Origin: Gammaproteobacteria bacterium
GTDB lineage: Bacteria > Pseudomonadota > Gammaproteobacteria > Pseudomonadales > Azotimanducaceae
Length of the DNA stretch: 64,000 bases
Direction: 5' to 3'
Assembly (NCBI GenBank): GCA_012960535.1
Contig: DUBB01000007.1
Span: 1-64,000, forward strand
Positions 51,073 to 61,920 of the stretch are shown here, in pieces. Made by a program: the position numbers and the translations under genes. Below the pieces are notes generated by a model, which was not told the origin of the DNA, made no database searches, and was given only the letters and a program-made list of their open reading frames with translations. Positions within the stretch are counted from its first letter, which is position 1. Each line of letters opens with the position of its first letter.

Positions 51073-52446
51073 CTAGCCGCCTGTCTTTTCCGCATGCTCG
51101 GCGATCAAACCGCCGCTCTGCTCATTGAGAATTTGCATAATACCCTGTGCACGTGTATTCACGAAGTAATGCAGCAGCACGGTTGGAATAGCAACAGTCA
51201 AGCCCAGTACCGTCGTTACAAGCGCCTGCGAAATACCACCCGCCATCGTCTTTGGATCACCTGTGCCAAACAATGTAATGGCCTGGAAGGTCACAATCAT
51301 ACCGATAACCGTACCCAGCAGGCCTAACAGAGGCGCCACCATCGAGATTATCTTAATGAAGCCAATAAAACGGTTAATGCTAGGTTGTTCCTTGAGTATC
51401 CCTTCATCAATTTTAAGCATCAAAGTTTCTGAATCCACAGCCTTGTTATCTTCATAAATTGCTAGAATCCGTCCAAGGGGATTCTTCATGTTGGCCGTAT
51501 CAGGGTTCTTCGCCTGGCGGTTAACACTCATTCCAACCAAAGTCAGGGCAGTGAACTTGTAAATAGCAATTGCCAAAGCAATGACGCCAAGGAAAATAAT
51601 GACGTAGCCGGGTGTACCGCCCTGATGGACTCTTTCCTCGAGGGTGGGCACCTGTACCTGTAGTGCCAGGAGTTGTCCCCGGGTCGGATCCAGTCCAAAC
51701 GGAACGTATCCGGAAGTAGCAGCACCCAGTTCAACCGTGGAATCCACAAACCGCGCTGACGGTTGTTTAGGCAGCTCTGCAATAATCTGGTTATCGATAT
51801 CGTAGGCAACGTAACCACCTTCACTGATCAGGTTGAAAGCGCCTATACGAATAACGTCCTGTTCTTTCTCCTCTCCGTCCAGTTTGATGACATTGGCCCT
51901 GAAACGGCTGACTTTGGCCGATTCAGTCATCTCTTCCTGCATCAGAAACCAGAGCCTTTCAATCTCTTGGATTGTCGCCAGTTTAGAACTCTTACCCATG
52001 GATTTTGCGAAATCGCTCAACCACTCACCCCGACCCGGCAGTTCTGCACTAATAATTGAACCCTCGAAAACGCCCTGGGTATCCCCGCTGACCTGCTGCA
52101 ATACGCCAAATAACTCGCGCAATGAACCGAGTCGCTTCGCCAGGATCTCTTGCTGAGCCGCTATATTCTGCTCATTTTTTTCAAATTGGGCTTCGAGTCG
52201 TTCAGATCGGGCCTCTTCATTTGCCTGCTGCCTTCGACCATTTCGCAACGCCTGATTCTGCCTCGACTTGTCGGCGAGAAATTCCTTCTCGCGACGTTGG
52301 TTGATACGGCCATTAACAACCTTGCCTTCCTTTACCATGTTTAACAGTTCCGAAAGCGAACTCGCTTGCACTGCCTCTTCTGCTGCCTGAGCACCAAAGC
52401 TCGCTATTAACAGCAATCCTGCCAGATTCTTTAACAAAAATTTCAT
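51073..52446 (-). CDS. TtpC-like MotA/TolQ/ExbB protein with periplasmic extension
   Basis: A 457-residue protein matching TtpC, the fourth essential part of Vibrio TonB2 systems. A signal peptide (about 1-22) leads to a coiled-coil region (about 45-115) and a periplasmic domain; the C-terminal 180 residues are an ExbB-like channel with PLLGLLGTVIGMIVTFQAI. I used the ATG at 52446, with AGGAG eight bases upstream; a GTG one codon earlier is less likely. It lies four bases from the DUF3450 stop. Confidence 0.92.
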   Translation of the reverse strand: MKFLLKNLAGLLLIASFGAQAAEEAVQASSLSELLNMVKEGKVVNGRINQRREKEFLADKSRQNQALRNGRRQQANEEARSERLEAQFEKNEQNIAAQQEILAKRLGSLRELFGVLQQVSGDTQGVFEGSIISAELPGRGEWLSDFAKSMGKSSKLATIQEIERLWFLMQEEMTESAKVSRFRANVIKLDGEEKEQDVIRIGAFNLISEGGYVAYDIDNQIIAELPKQPSARFVDSTVELGAATSGYVPFGLDPTRGQLLALQVQVPTLEERVHQGGTPGYVIIFLGVIALAIAIYKFTALTLVGMSVNRQAKNPDTANMKNPLGRILAIYEDNKAVDSETLMLKIDEGILKEQPSINRFIGFIKIISMVAPLLGLLGTVIGMIVTFQAITLFGTGDPKTMAGGISQALVTTVLGLTVAIPTVLLHYFVNTRAQGIMQILNEQSGGLIAEHAEKTGG

Positions 52447-52449
52447 CAC

Positions 52450-53226
52450 CTACTCTCCTGCCGCTCTTACTGGTAGTTTCACAAGGTCCGCTGTTTTGGT
52501 CTTGCGCGCTATACGTAGCGCGTCTCTAACGCCCGCCCTGTATTCATCTCCTAGGATCACCCAGTCACGCTTGCTATTATCCCAGACACCGGTGGTTTCA
52601 CCATTCAACGTCTGAAAAACCAGCGAAACGCGCCCCCACTTCAACATGTCGACCGAAGTTGACTTTCCATTGACATCAATCATGTCTGTGTAGGGCTCAA
52701 TAGTGGAACCATAGGCATTTTCAACCTGATAGGCCTGCATAACCTGGCTGAACTTTTCAGCTACGCTGACATCAGCCCGATCCAGAGTCTCGCGAAGAAA
52801 CGCGATTCGATCGTCGCGTTCGTCCATAAGGAAGGGCACATCGAGCTCAACAAATTTAGCCAGATTATCTATCATCCTTTCAATCAGGGGACCGATCTGC
52901 CTTTCGATCACGGTGACACTGTCAATAGAATTAGCAAGTTCAGCCAGCTCTTCATTCTGATTTCTGATCAGTCTCTCCTGCTGAAGGTTGTATACTTTCA
53001 AACCATCAACGATTTTCATCACCCTTTTATATTGCGACAGCAGATCGCGGGTATCATCTTTAAGCTCATCTATTTTAGCTTGGGATCTCTTCCCTTCTAG
53101 GGTTGTGGCCTCTCGAATCCCCAATACTTCATCAAGACTTTGTGCTTGTACTGTTATTACCGATACCAATGACACCAAGAGGAGCAGTGCTGCTAACAGC
53201 CCTGAACTGGATTGCAGTTGTTTCAT
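52450..53226 (-). CDS. DUF3450 periplasmic protein of the TonB2 operon
   Basis: A 258-residue secreted protein of the DUF3450 family, found at the head of TonB2 operons. The signal peptide is about residues 1-28 (LLAALLLLVSLVSVITVQAQ). A long coiled coil follows (about 35-100). The start at 53226 (MKQLQSSSG) is preceded by AGGT; a 45-residue upstream extension lacks a signal and is unlikely. A possible -10 TATACT lies at 53369-53364 on the minus strand. Confidence 0.88.
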   Translation of the reverse strand: MKQLQSSSGLLAALLLLVSLVSVITVQAQSLDEVLGIREATTLEGKRSQAKIDELKDDTRDLLSQYKRVMKIVDGLKVYNLQQERLIRNQNEELAELANSIDSVTVIERQIGPLIERMIDNLAKFVELDVPFLMDERDDRIAFLRETLDRADVSVAEKFSQVMQAYQVENAYGSTIEPYTDMIDVNGKSTSVDMLKWGRVSLVFQTLNGETTGVWDNSKRDWVILGDEYRAGVRDALRIARKTKTADLVKLPVRAAGE

Positions 53227-53455
53227 GATCTTACCTATTCGGATTATTACTCTTATGAACTTGTCTTCTGTAAGCCTTACCTTTAGTTCTACAGCGTTTC
53301 TGGCATTGCTCACAAAATACACAGTCGAAGGATGTAGAAGCATCCATTGTTTGTCAAGCAAACAGTATAAGGATATTCACTTATGCACTAAAACTTTAGG
53401 AAATAGCACAGAATTCCTGTTTTTTCTGTATTAGCATGCAAAACACGCGCGGTTA

Positions 53456-54160
53456 TTATAAGGACTCTTTCTCATCGTGCAAACCAAATAACGCCTTTTT
53501 AGCAATTTTAGTATCAAAATCGCCTGAGCCAATAAGTGACTCACCCACTGCAAAACCCGCTTTCACACCGGGCCTGGCCAGCAAGGCCTGATACCAGCGT
53601 TCTACGCTGGGGTAATCCTGCAGGTCAATGCCATGCCGTTCATGCCTGAAAACCCACGCCAGGCAGGCGATATCGGCAATGCTGTATTCGCCTGCCAGGA
53701 ATCGACGGCGCGCCAGTTGAAGATTAAGCACATCATACAAGCGCGCACATTCCGCCTGGTAGCGCTGGATCGCATATTCATGTCTGTCTTGTGCATACAA
53801 ACGGAAGTGATGAGCCTGGCCCGCTATAGGCCCTAATCCACCGACCTGCCAGAACAACCATTGCATACAAGTCATTCTGGCATCAGCTTCTTGCGGCATT
53901 AACCGCTGATGCTTTTCCGCCAGATACAAAAGAATTGCTCCGGATTCAAATATCATGCGCTTTTCCTCACCCTGGGTCGGGCAATGGTCTACCAGCGCAG
54001 GAATCTTGTGATTGGGTGATATAGCGACAAAATCAGCATGATGTTGTTCTCCCACGGAGATATTGACCGGGCAGAGATTGTAAGGCAGCTCAAGTTCTTC
54101 CAGCGCAATGGAAACTTTGTATCCGTTCGGTGTTGGCCAGAAATAAAAATCGTAAGCCAC
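53456..54160 (-). CDS. Glutathione S-transferase-like protein, YfcG/YghU type
   Basis: A 234-residue GST. The thioredoxin-like half contains FYFWPTPNGYKVSIALEE and the glutathione-site ESGAILLYLAEK; the helical half has YSIADIACLAWV, the N-capping box. The TPNG start is typical of the Nu-class disulfide-bond oxidoreductases YfcG and YghU. It lies 12 bp downstream of the dienelactone hydrolase gene. Confidence 0.9.
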   Translation of the reverse strand: MAYDFYFWPTPNGYKVSIALEELELPYNLCPVNISVGEQHHADFVAISPNHKIPALVDHCPTQGEEKRMIFESGAILLYLAEKHQRLMPQEADARMTCMQWLFWQVGGLGPIAGQAHHFRLYAQDRHEYAIQRYQAECARLYDVLNLQLARRRFLAGEYSIADIACLAWVFRHERHGIDLQDYPSVERWYQALLARPGVKAGFAVGESLIGSGDFDTKIAKKALFGLHDEKESL

Positions 54161-54172
54161 TGGGCGCTCCTG

Positions 54173-54847
54173 TCAGTCTAAATGAGCAGCAAAAAACTCC
54201 AGGCTCCGACTTAGTGCCAGATCTGCTGCTGCAGCATCGAAACTGGCCCTGTGATTACAGTTAAACCCGTGGTCCGCTTCATAGACATGAACATCTGAAT
54301 CCAGGCAGGCCTCAGCAACAGCGTTAACCTCGGCCATCGGGATATGAGCATCCAACCGGCCAAAGTGAAACAGTACCGGCACCTTCGCGGACCGGTCCAA
54401 TTCACCGCTGACACCACCACCATAATAACTAACGGCACATTCTATACCTGCCAGTTCACAACTCGCCAGCCAGCTCATCAAGCCACCAAAACAATATCCG
54501 ACCAGCCCGGTTTTATGATCTCCATTGAGATAATCTATAGCAGCCTGAATATCCAGCAAGGTCTCATTGATCCTCAGCTTACCTCGGGCTATATCCACAC
54601 CCTGCATCATGTCAGAACCACCATAACCCAATTCAATGCCTGGTTTGACACGGTCGAATAACGCCGGCGCAAGCGCTCGATAACCATCGGCAGCATAACC
54701 ATCACAGACCTCCCTGATATGGGCATTAACACCAAATATTTCCTGAATAACCACAATCGCCCCTTTGGCGGGTTGGTCTGGCTCTGCGAGATAACCCTTG
54801 AACAGATGCTCATCTGCACTTGACAGCTGAACTTGACGACTAGTCAT
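54173..54847 (-). CDS. Dienelactone hydrolase family protein
   Basis: A 224-residue alpha/beta hydrolase. The catalytic triad Cys119 (GYCFGG), Asp166 (GRLDAHIP) and His193 (ADHGFN) is complete, with Cys as nucleophile as in ClcD. Other substrates of the family include carboxymethylenebutenolides and various esters; no aromatic degradation genes are adjacent. It is co-directional with the GST gene. Confidence 0.93.
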   Translation of the reverse strand: MTSRQVQLSSADEHLFKGYLAEPDQPAKGAIVVIQEIFGVNAHIREVCDGYAADGYRALAPALFDRVKPGIELGYGGSDMMQGVDIARGKLRINETLLDIQAAIDYLNGDHKTGLVGYCFGGLMSWLASCELAGIECAVSYYGGGVSGELDRSAKVPVLFHFGRLDAHIPMAEVNAVAEACLDSDVHVYEADHGFNCNHRASFDAAAADLALSRSLEFFAAHLD

Positions 54848-55107
54848 GCTTTACTCCCCTCTTATTGTCTCGGTTGTTTGATTTTGATTAACTTCGAGTT
54901 TGTTTAATTTCACAGCCATAACGCCTATTAATTGCTTATCAAGGCAAGCTGTTATCTGCAGGGTCGCGAATCCACCTACTTCAATCCTTTGAATGCTCAT
55001 GCTGCTACCCCCTTACCCAGGATTTCCTGGCACATCAAATGGCACAAGCAGAGCCTGCTTAAACCTGTGCAGCAACAACCAGCACCAATACAGAAACCCA
55101 TGGCTAT

Positions 55108-58008
55108 TCATACTCGATGAACCTCGAAATTCTTCAACAGACTATGTTTATCAGCAGATCCAGTAACCACCGATCGAGCGATCTCTCCCTGTAAATACTG
55201 AACTGCGACGCGCTGCACATCTTCGGCGGTAACCTTCAGAATTTCTCGGCGCTGAGTACCTCGCCAATCAGCATCACGGCCATGCAGGGCCAGGTGAAAT
55301 GACTGCCGGGCTTCTCCTGCAGGTGAACCGGGTGCGTCTATTGTGCTGGCAATGCCAAGAATAGCTTCTTCCACTGCAGCACCGTCTACCTGCTGCTGCC
55401 TGGCCCAGAGGATGGCGTCATCGAATATCTCATAGGTTTTTTCCAGTTCTGGATCTCGATAAGAATAAAGCCTGAATACCCCGCTGTTAGCATCAAAGTT
55501 TGCGCCGCCCCCATAAGCCCCACCTTTTTCCCTGATCTCACTATGCAGATAATGATTGCGCAGGACGCTGGCCAATACACTGAGCGCTGCACTATCAGCA
55601 TCTGAGACAGGCAATGCAGCATAAGCCAGAGCACAGAAGTTCACTTGGGTATTGGTAATATAAGCTGTATCTGAATTGCTACCGCGCTCATTCAGCACAA
55701 TCCTGCTGCTCGGCAAGGCGGCTCGATCCGGCCACAGGTTCAAGAGTGCCTGGCACAGATCCTCCGACTGATCGGCGTCGGATATCAGCAACTGGACTTT
55801 TCCAGAATTCAAAAGCAATTCATGCAAGACGGTCAACTGATCTGCCAGGATGGCAGGTCCCGACTTGTGAACCTGTTGATCGAGCCTCTTTAGATGCTCA
55901 AGTCCGGCCAATCCACTCAATCGATGGTTAATAGCAGCCACCGGGCTAAACCAGGCAGAGGCGGCCAGCATGGCAAGACTATGGCCCTGCCCGGTCACCC
56001 CCATTTCCCGCCTCGCTCGAATCTGCCCGACCAGATCTACAATTCGGTCCTGTTCATCAAAACGAACCGTCTCCAGTGTTTCTTTGAGCAACGTCAGCAT
56101 TGGTATCGCATTACGTCGCAATGCTCGACTGCCCAGTACAAAAAAAGCACGTTGGTGAGTGTAGTCGTTAACACAGGACCTTAAAGAACTATAGGCACTC
56201 AAACCACCGGTAATGGCATGCTGGACATCCTGGGTTTCCAGGTAATTACGGCCACCGCTACCTAACTCGCCGATTAACTGTCCCAATAAAGGCAGTATCT
56301 GCCATTGTTCTTCTCTGAGGCCGGCAGCTTCGGTAACGATCTGGTGGTATACCAGGCCATTGCAACTGGCTTCATAACGTGTGATACCCGATGTGGACGT
56401 GGGCTCGGGATAGCTAACCAGATCCGGAATATCTGACAGCGTGACGCTGGGCAATACGGATAAATCTTCCGGCAGTGCCTGCCGTTCATTCAAATCCTGG
56501 CTCTGCTTTAGAATATCCTGACGTTGAAGATCAGTCAGGCCGTTTTTAATCAGGTCCAATCGCTGGCTTTCCTGCTCATCCTGAAGTTGGGACAGCTGGG
56601 AGTCCGGCACCATGGTTAGACGAACCCTATGCGCATTGTTCAATAGTAAATCCTTCACCTGGGTCTTGATAAATTCAGGATCTTCTATATCTCTGCGTAG
56701 CTTTTCCAAAGCACTGTCTAGATCCAGCAGGTTCATCGGGCTTCCCCGGTGTACCGCAGCAGACATACAGGAAAAAATGAGCTGCAACCCATAGGGCATA
56801 CCATCACCACCGATTTCTCGCTGCGACAGTTCGAGTTGATGCAGTACCGCTTCCAGGCGGTCTTTGGCAATACCATCCTCAGCGACCTGCTTCAACACAT
56901 CCAGAATCAATGCCTGTAAGTCATCTGCATGCTCAGCTTCACTGCCTTCAACCCCACAGACAAAGCTCATCTCATGATTGTTTTCCTCCAAACCGGTCAG
57001 CGGCGATACCGCCGTACTATGAGAAAAACCTTCCAGAGCCAGCCTAAGCGGGGATGCGCTGGTATCCAGCAAGGCATCCGATAACAGATTAGCGGTTAAC
57101 AGATTCTCAAGATCTGTGTTCTTGCCTAATAACCAGGCCAGGACAATGTGGGTTTTTGCAGCCGTTTCCTGTCCATCAACGGCATAAGACTCAGTCACCT
57201 CAATAGGCACTGACATTCGTTTTTCAGGTGGAACCTCGATGACGGTGTCACGACGCTGAAATCGCTGCAAAGCACGTTCTTCAAAAATAGCCTGCAGCGC
57301 TTCCACCTCTATATCACCGAAAGTCATTAATACTGCGTTACTTGGATGATAGTGTGTCTTATAGAAGTCAAGCAATGCCGGATAGGTCAGAGAGGGGATA
57401 TCTGATGGATCGCCACCGCTGTTATAGTGATAGGTCACACTGGGGAATAAGTGCTTTTGCAATTGATCCAAAAGCATCGATACGGGTGAACTCATGGCAC
57501 CTTTCATTTCATTATAGACAACGCCCTTATAGACTAAATTCGAAGCGCTATTGTCAGGTTCCTTAAATTCAAGGCGATGGCCCTCCTGAGCAAAATCAAG
57601 CGGATCCAGCCGGCTGAAAAATACCGCATCCAGATAAACATCCAGGAGATTGAAAAAATCCTTACGGTTAGTGCTGGCAAAAGGATAAGCCGTATAATCA
57701 CTGGTGGTAAAAGCATTCATGAAAGTATTCAAAGATCGCCTTAACATCAGGAAAAAAGGATCTCGGACCGGAAATCGCTCACTGCCACACAATGCCGTAT
57801 GCTCAAGAATATGAGCGACCCCAGTTGAATCCGTAGGTACCGTTCGCAGCGCAACCATAAACACATTTTCTTGATGATCCGAAGCAAGGTGCAAGTGCCG
57901 CGCGCCGGTCGCTACATGCTCATATTCCAGCATTTCAAGGTTTAAACTGGCTATCTGTCGACTTTGGACCAGACGAAACGGCAATGACTTCTCTACTGCC
58001 ATGGTCAT
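55108..58008 (-). CDS. Insulinase family metalloprotease, M16C (PreP-like)
   Basis: A 966-residue two-lobed peptidase. The inverted zinc motif is HxxEH, His66-Ile-Leu-Glu69-His70, in [13 protein letters not shown], and the distal acidic ligand lies in YNEMKGAMS, about 90 residues on. The C-terminal half has the R/Y pair region [11 protein letters not shown]. No signal peptide is seen, so it is cytoplasmic, unlike pitrilysin. Its ATG overlaps the AGCS stop (ATGA). It probably degrades peptides; the link to amino acid uptake by the neighbour is suggestive. Confidence 0.95.
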   Translation of the reverse strand: MTMAVEKSLPFRLVQSRQIASLNLEMLEYEHVATGARHLHLASDHQENVFMVALRTVPTDSTGVAHILEHTALCGSERFPVRDPFFLMLRRSLNTFMNAFTTSDYTAYPFASTNRKDFFNLLDVYLDAVFFSRLDPLDFAQEGHRLEFKEPDNSASNLVYKGVVYNEMKGAMSSPVSMLLDQLQKHLFPSVTYHYNSGGDPSDIPSLTYPALLDFYKTHYHPSNAVLMTFGDIEVEALQAIFEERALQRFQRRDTVIEVPPEKRMSVPIEVTESYAVDGQETAAKTHIVLAWLLGKNTDLENLLTANLLSDALLDTSASPLRLALEGFSHSTAVSPLTGLEENNHEMSFVCGVEGSEAEHADDLQALILDVLKQVAEDGIAKDRLEAVLHQLELSQREIGGDGMPYGLQLIFSCMSAAVHRGSPMNLLDLDSALEKLRRDIEDPEFIKTQVKDLLLNNAHRVRLTMVPDSQLSQLQDEQESQRLDLIKNGLTDLQRQDILKQSQDLNERQALPEDLSVLPSVTLSDIPDLVSYPEPTSTSGITRYEASCNGLVYHQIVTEAAGLREEQWQILPLLGQLIGELGSGGRNYLETQDVQHAITGGLSAYSSLRSCVNDYTHQRAFFVLGSRALRRNAIPMLTLLKETLETVRFDEQDRIVDLVGQIRARREMGVTGQGHSLAMLAASAWFSPVAAINHRLSGLAGLEHLKRLDQQVHKSGPAILADQLTVLHELLLNSGKVQLLISDADQSEDLCQALLNLWPDRAALPSSRIVLNERGSNSDTAYITNTQVNFCALAYAALPVSDADSAALSVLASVLRNHYLHSEIREKGGAYGGGANFDANSGVFRLYSYRDPELEKTYEIFDDAILWARQQQVDGAAVEEAILGIASTIDAPGSPAGEARQSFHLALHGRDADWRGTQRREILKVTAEDVQRVAVQYLQGEIARSVVTGSADKHSLLKNFEVHRV

Positions 58009-59681
58009 GACTCGGAATTTTCCTGCCTGAATTTAATCCAATAGTCTTCTATGCCCTGTTTCATTTCTTTACGCAGCATTAAAATAGAGAACAAATTGGG
58101 TATGGTCATCAGGGCAATCGTGATAGCAGAGATCAGCCAGATCAGAGAAGTATCTGATATGGCAGCTATAAAAAAGCCAAACACGTAGGCCAATCGATAA
58201 GCCGTCAAGGAACCCGTTCCGAACAAATAGGTCATGGCTCGATCACCATAATACGACCAGGCCACCGCCGTGGTAAAAGCAAACAGCAATAAGCCAATAG
58301 ATACAATATAACGGCCATATTCGCCGAATACGCTGCGAGTAAATGCAATTGATGTCAGATCAACCGAGTGCACCAGAGACCTGCCCCTCAGTGCCACAGG
58401 TTCCATGAGTTTGCCCTCCCTGACGGTCAACATTCCAGTATAGCGGCTGCCTCCCTCCTCAAAACGGACATCCTCGGCGATCGAACGGTTGTGAAGAATC
58501 GTGTACTCGGCCGAGTTAGCAATGCCATCGACGACCCTGATATCACCACTGAAAGGCTCAATTGAGCTTTCACCAAAATTCAAGTAAGCAAATAATTCCG
58601 AACGGTTACCCGGTCTATCCTCATGCCAGGTTCCTGCTATGAACTGGGTATCAAACTTTTGAAAGTCCGTTTCGTGCTTCTCGTTCCATACGCCCGAAGC
58701 CAGAATTACAAGGCCAGTCAGGCTACAGATAATGATGGTGTCAATAAACGGCTCCAGTATAGATACCATGCCCTCGGAAATGGGCTCATCTGCTCTTGCT
58801 GCAGCATGGGCAATTGGCGCGCTTCCCTGGCCGGCCTCATTCGAGAAAAGGCCCCGATTAACACCTCTGTTAAAAGCGTAAGCAAAGCTCGCGCCGAGAA
58901 AACCGCCAGCAGCTGCAGAACCGCTAAAGGCATCTTGAATAACGCTCAGGAAGGACGGCAGCACCTGTTCAATATTCGCTGCAATGACGGCAAGCCCTCC
59001 TAAAAAGTAGATAACAGCCATCGTAGGTACAAGCTTTTCGGCCACTTTAACAATTCGCTTGATACCGCCTAATATGACCATTCCTAACAAAATGGCGAGG
59101 CTCAAGCCTGTGATCCAGGCCGGAATACCAAAGGTGGACAGCATCCCACTGGCAATATTATTACTTTGCGGCATATTGCCACTACCGAAACTGCTGACCA
59201 CTGTCGCTATGGCAAACAAAACAGCCAGCCATTTCAAATTCAACCCTTTTTCCATCACAAACATTGGCCCGCCGACAATAAAACCGTGATCATCTGTCTG
59301 GCGATATTTGTGAGACAGGGACACTTCGACAAATTTGGTTGTCATGCCAAAAAAGGCAGTCATCCACATCCAGAACAATGCTGCCGGCCCACCCAGATAA
59401 ATAGCCAGGGCAACACCACCGATATTACCGGTACCAACGGTTCCGGCAATTGCCGTGGTTAAAGCCTGAAAATGGGTCGCATCACCTAAATGGTGTGGCT
59501 TATCATACTTGCCGCGGACGACCCGCCATGCGTGGGTAAAATAACGCACCTGGGGTACTTTCAGATACAGCGTAAAAAACACGCCCGTACCCAGTAATAG
59601 ATAAGGAAAATAAAAAGCCGAGCCCAACAGGCTATCCATCCAGCTCAACGATCCCTCAACACCCGTTATTAATTCATCCAA
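58005..59681 (-). CDS. Alanine/glycine:cation symporter (AGCS) with soluble insertion
   Basis: A 558-residue Na+/amino acid symporter. Family motifs are [64 protein letters not shown]-type and SYYGDRAM. About 100 hydrophilic residues are inserted at about 335-437, between LVILASGVW and [10 protein letters not shown], where other AGCS proteins have a short loop. The usual length is about 450-490. The insertion's role is unknown. It is translationally coupled to the M16C protease. Confidence 0.93.
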   Translation of the reverse strand: MDELITGVEGSLSWMDSLLGSAFYFPYLLLGTGVFFTLYLKVPQVRYFTHAWRVVRGKYDKPHHLGDATHFQALTTAIAGTVGTGNIGGVALAIYLGGPAALFWMWMTAFFGMTTKFVEVSLSHKYRQTDDHGFIVGGPMFVMEKGLNLKWLAVLFAIATVVSSFGSGNMPQSNNIASGMLSTFGIPAWITGLSLAILLGMVILGGIKRIVKVAEKLVPTMAVIYFLGGLAVIAANIEQVLPSFLSVIQDAFSGSAAAGGFLGASFAYAFNRGVNRGLFSNEAGQGSAPIAHAAARADEPISEGMVSILEPFIDTIIICSLTGLVILASGVWNEKHETDFQKFDTQFIAGTWHEDRPGNRSELFAYLNFGESSIEPFSGDIRVVDGIANSAEYTILHNRSIAEDVRFEEGGSRYTGMLTVREGKLMEPVALRGRSLVHSVDLTSIAFTRSVFGEYGRYIVSIGLLLFAFTTAVAWSYYGDRAMTYLFGTGSLTAYRLAYVFGFFIAAISDTSLIWLISAITIALMTIPNLFSILMLRKEMKQGIEDYWIKFRQENSES

Positions 59682-59771
59682 TACCCTGCTCCCTCATTTA
59701 CAGATATCAGCACGTTAGCAAATATCGATGAGGGAAACTACGTTACTGAACCGGCACGCTTCCTGGCTGTG

Positions 59772-60473
59772 TCATAAACGACCCGCAGGGATCATCATGT
59801 TCGAGGAAATTCCAAATTCATCGACAACCGTATGCGCCAGTAAAGGGGTCGGTTCGAATAACGATAAGGCGAATAATACCGCTGCATCAAGAATGTCATC
59901 AACGGCCACCTGTGAACGACGATACCGGCCAGCCTGCTGATCAAGCAGCGCGGTGATGGGCAGACCCGCGTTGTCTAGCAGCTCTATTCTCTGTTTGCGT
60001 CCTTCCTGGGTCTGTTTTGAGAACTGCATGGGACTACCCTTTAATAGACAAAATACCAGTTCAGGGTGGGCTTCAAGAAATTCCATGGCCGAACCGCCGT
60101 GCCTTATAAACTGATCAAGCTGTTTTATCTTGGCACACAAATTCCAGGTCTGCCGGGACAACTTCATTCCCCTGAGGGAAAAATTTATGGCACAGCTTGC
60201 TGCATAACTGCTGGCATAAACTGCGCTGCGACTGGGCACTGAAAAAACACAGCAAGCGCGCTTGCCTAAAAAGGATCTTGCTTTTTTTTCCACCTGGCGT
60301 GCTTCGCCTTCAGGCAAACCAATCGGCATATCTATATAGGCCGTGTAGCCAGGCAAAGACTGAGCCAGGTCCTCAATTGTGGCGAACAAGCGGATCTGCA
60401 CATCTTCATTTTGCCGGAAGCATGCCAACCAGCCAGCTCGACAACCGTCCACGCCTACAACCTGCTCTATCAT
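59772..60473 (-). CDS. DUF429 domain protein, RNase H-like fold
   Basis: A 233-residue protein of family DUF429. VVGVDGCRAGWLACF at the start and YIDMPIGLP and AVDDILDAAVLFAL carry the acidic residues that define the family, which is predicted to be RNase H-like. No function is known. It follows gor after eight bases. Confidence 0.88.
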   Translation of the reverse strand: MIEQVVGVDGCRAGWLACFRQNEDVQIRLFATIEDLAQSLPGYTAYIDMPIGLPEGEARQVEKKARSFLGKRACCVFSVPSRSAVYASSYAASCAINFSLRGMKLSRQTWNLCAKIKQLDQFIRHGGSAMEFLEAHPELVFCLLKGSPMQFSKQTQEGRKQRIELLDNAGLPITALLDQQAGRYRRSQVAVDDILDAAVLFALSLFEPTPLLAHTVVDEFGISSNMMIPAGRL

Positions 60474-60481
60474 TGACTAAT

Positions 60482-61846
60482 TCAACCTGCGGCACTCACC
60501 GCTTCTCTCATGGTTACAAATTCTTCAGCCGCGGTAGGGTGAATGCCGACCGTGCTGTCAAATACGGCTTTAGTCACACCTGCCTTGACTGCGATGGCCA
60601 TACCCTGGATTATCTCGCCCGCATCGCTACCCACCATGTGGACACCAACAACCCTGTCTGTCTGGTTATCGACAATCAATTTCATAAGAGATTGCTCATT
60701 ACTGCCGCTCAGAGTGTGTTTCAGCGGCCTGAATCTGGACAGGTAGATTCTTATATCAGCAAATCTGGATCTGGCCTCGGTTTCGGTTAAACCCACTGTG
60801 CCAATGTTCGGCTGGCAGAACACCGCCGTCGCGATATTCTCGTAGTCCATTTTGCTGGCCACGCCAAGAAACTGACTACTGGCAAAACACATGGCCTCTT
60901 TAATCGCCACAGGTGTCAACTGTATTTTGTCGATAACATCGCCCAGTGCAAAGATATTCGGTTCACTGGTTCGAAAGTCCTCATCAACGATAATCGCCCC
61001 ATTGTCCCGCATGGCCACATTGACATGTTCCAGGCCCAGGTCAGCAACCGCTGGGAGTCGGCCTGTCGCCGCCAGGATCAAATCTGTTTCTATCTGCTGG
61101 CCATCCTCATAGGTTGCCGAAAATGAACCATCCGGTTTTTTTTGAATAGAGGCGACACAGGAATTAAAATGCAGTTTGATAGCCTTTTTTTCGAGCTCGT
61201 CGCGAACCATACTGCGAACGTCATCATCGAAATGTCTCAGGAACAGTTCGCCCCGATAAGCCAACGTAGTTTCCACCCCCAGCCCGGCAAAAATGCCCGC
61301 GAATTCGACGGCGATATAACCACCGCCTAGAATCAGTATGCGCTTTGGCAGTGCATCCAGGTAAAAAGCATCGTTGGATGTGATCAGATGCTCGTTACCA
61401 GGAATATCCTGGACAGTCGGGTTACCACCCGAGGCAATCAGGATTTTTTCAGTGGACACCCGCTGATCTCCCACTTGAATATGATGCGCATCGATAATTC
61501 TGGCACGGCCATCAAAATGTGTGACACCCGCCTGATCCAGCATGCCCTTATAGATCTGGTTCAGTCGCGTTATTTCTTTATCCTTGTTCTTGATAAGCGT
61601 CGGCCAGTTAAATTCTGCCTGGCCCATCTCCCACCCGTAACCGCGTGCATCACCATAATCTTCATGATAATGCGAAGCATAAACCAGCAGTTTTTTAGGA
61701 ATACAGCCAACATTGACGCAGGTGCCGCCCATGTATTTTTCTTCGGCAGTGGCAACGCGTGCACCATACTGGGCACACATACGTGCAGCTCTGACACCGC
61801 CTGAACCGACACCAATAACAAAGAGATCGAAATTATAATCTGCCAT
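60482..61846 (-). CDS. gor: Glutathione-disulfide reductase
   Basis: A 454-residue flavoprotein disulfide reductase of the glutathione reductase type. The redox pair is Cys43-Val-Asn-Val-Gly-Cys48 in GGTCVNVGCIPKK. FAD loop GVGSGGVRAA and the NADP loop ILGGGYIAVEFAG are present, and the C-terminal HPTAAEEFVTM holds the active histidine. It works with the GST-like protein at 53.5 kb. A CCTAGACTAGG dyad lies in its 74-bp upstream gap. Confidence 0.95.
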   Translation of the reverse strand: MADYNFDLFVIGVGSGGVRAARMCAQYGARVATAEEKYMGGTCVNVGCIPKKLLVYASHYHEDYGDARGYGWEMGQAEFNWPTLIKNKDKEITRLNQIYKGMLDQAGVTHFDGRARIIDAHHIQVGDQRVSTEKILIASGGNPTVQDIPGNEHLITSNDAFYLDALPKRILILGGGYIAVEFAGIFAGLGVETTLAYRGELFLRHFDDDVRSMVRDELEKKAIKLHFNSCVASIQKKPDGSFSATYEDGQQIETDLILAATGRLPAVADLGLEHVNVAMRDNGAIIVDEDFRTSEPNIFALGDVIDKIQLTPVAIKEAMCFASSQFLGVASKMDYENIATAVFCQPNIGTVGLTETEARSRFADIRIYLSRFRPLKHTLSGSNEQSLMKLIVDNQTDRVVGVHMVGSDAGEIIQGMAIAVKAGVTKAVFDSTVGIHPTAAEEFVTMREAVSAAG

Positions 61847-61870
61847 ACACTATCCTTGATCAGACGTTTA

Positions 61871-61881
61871 CCTAGACTAGG
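61871..61881. promoter_or_regulatory. Palindrome CCTAGACTAGG between gor and the DOMON-like gene
   Basis: A perfect 5-1-5 dyad at the centre of the 74-bp divergent spacer. It could be an operator for one or both genes; no regulator is suggested. Confidence 0.35.
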
Positions 61882-61920
61882 TCTGAGTCTGCTAGGATAC
61901 ACCAACAATAACGTCAAGGG

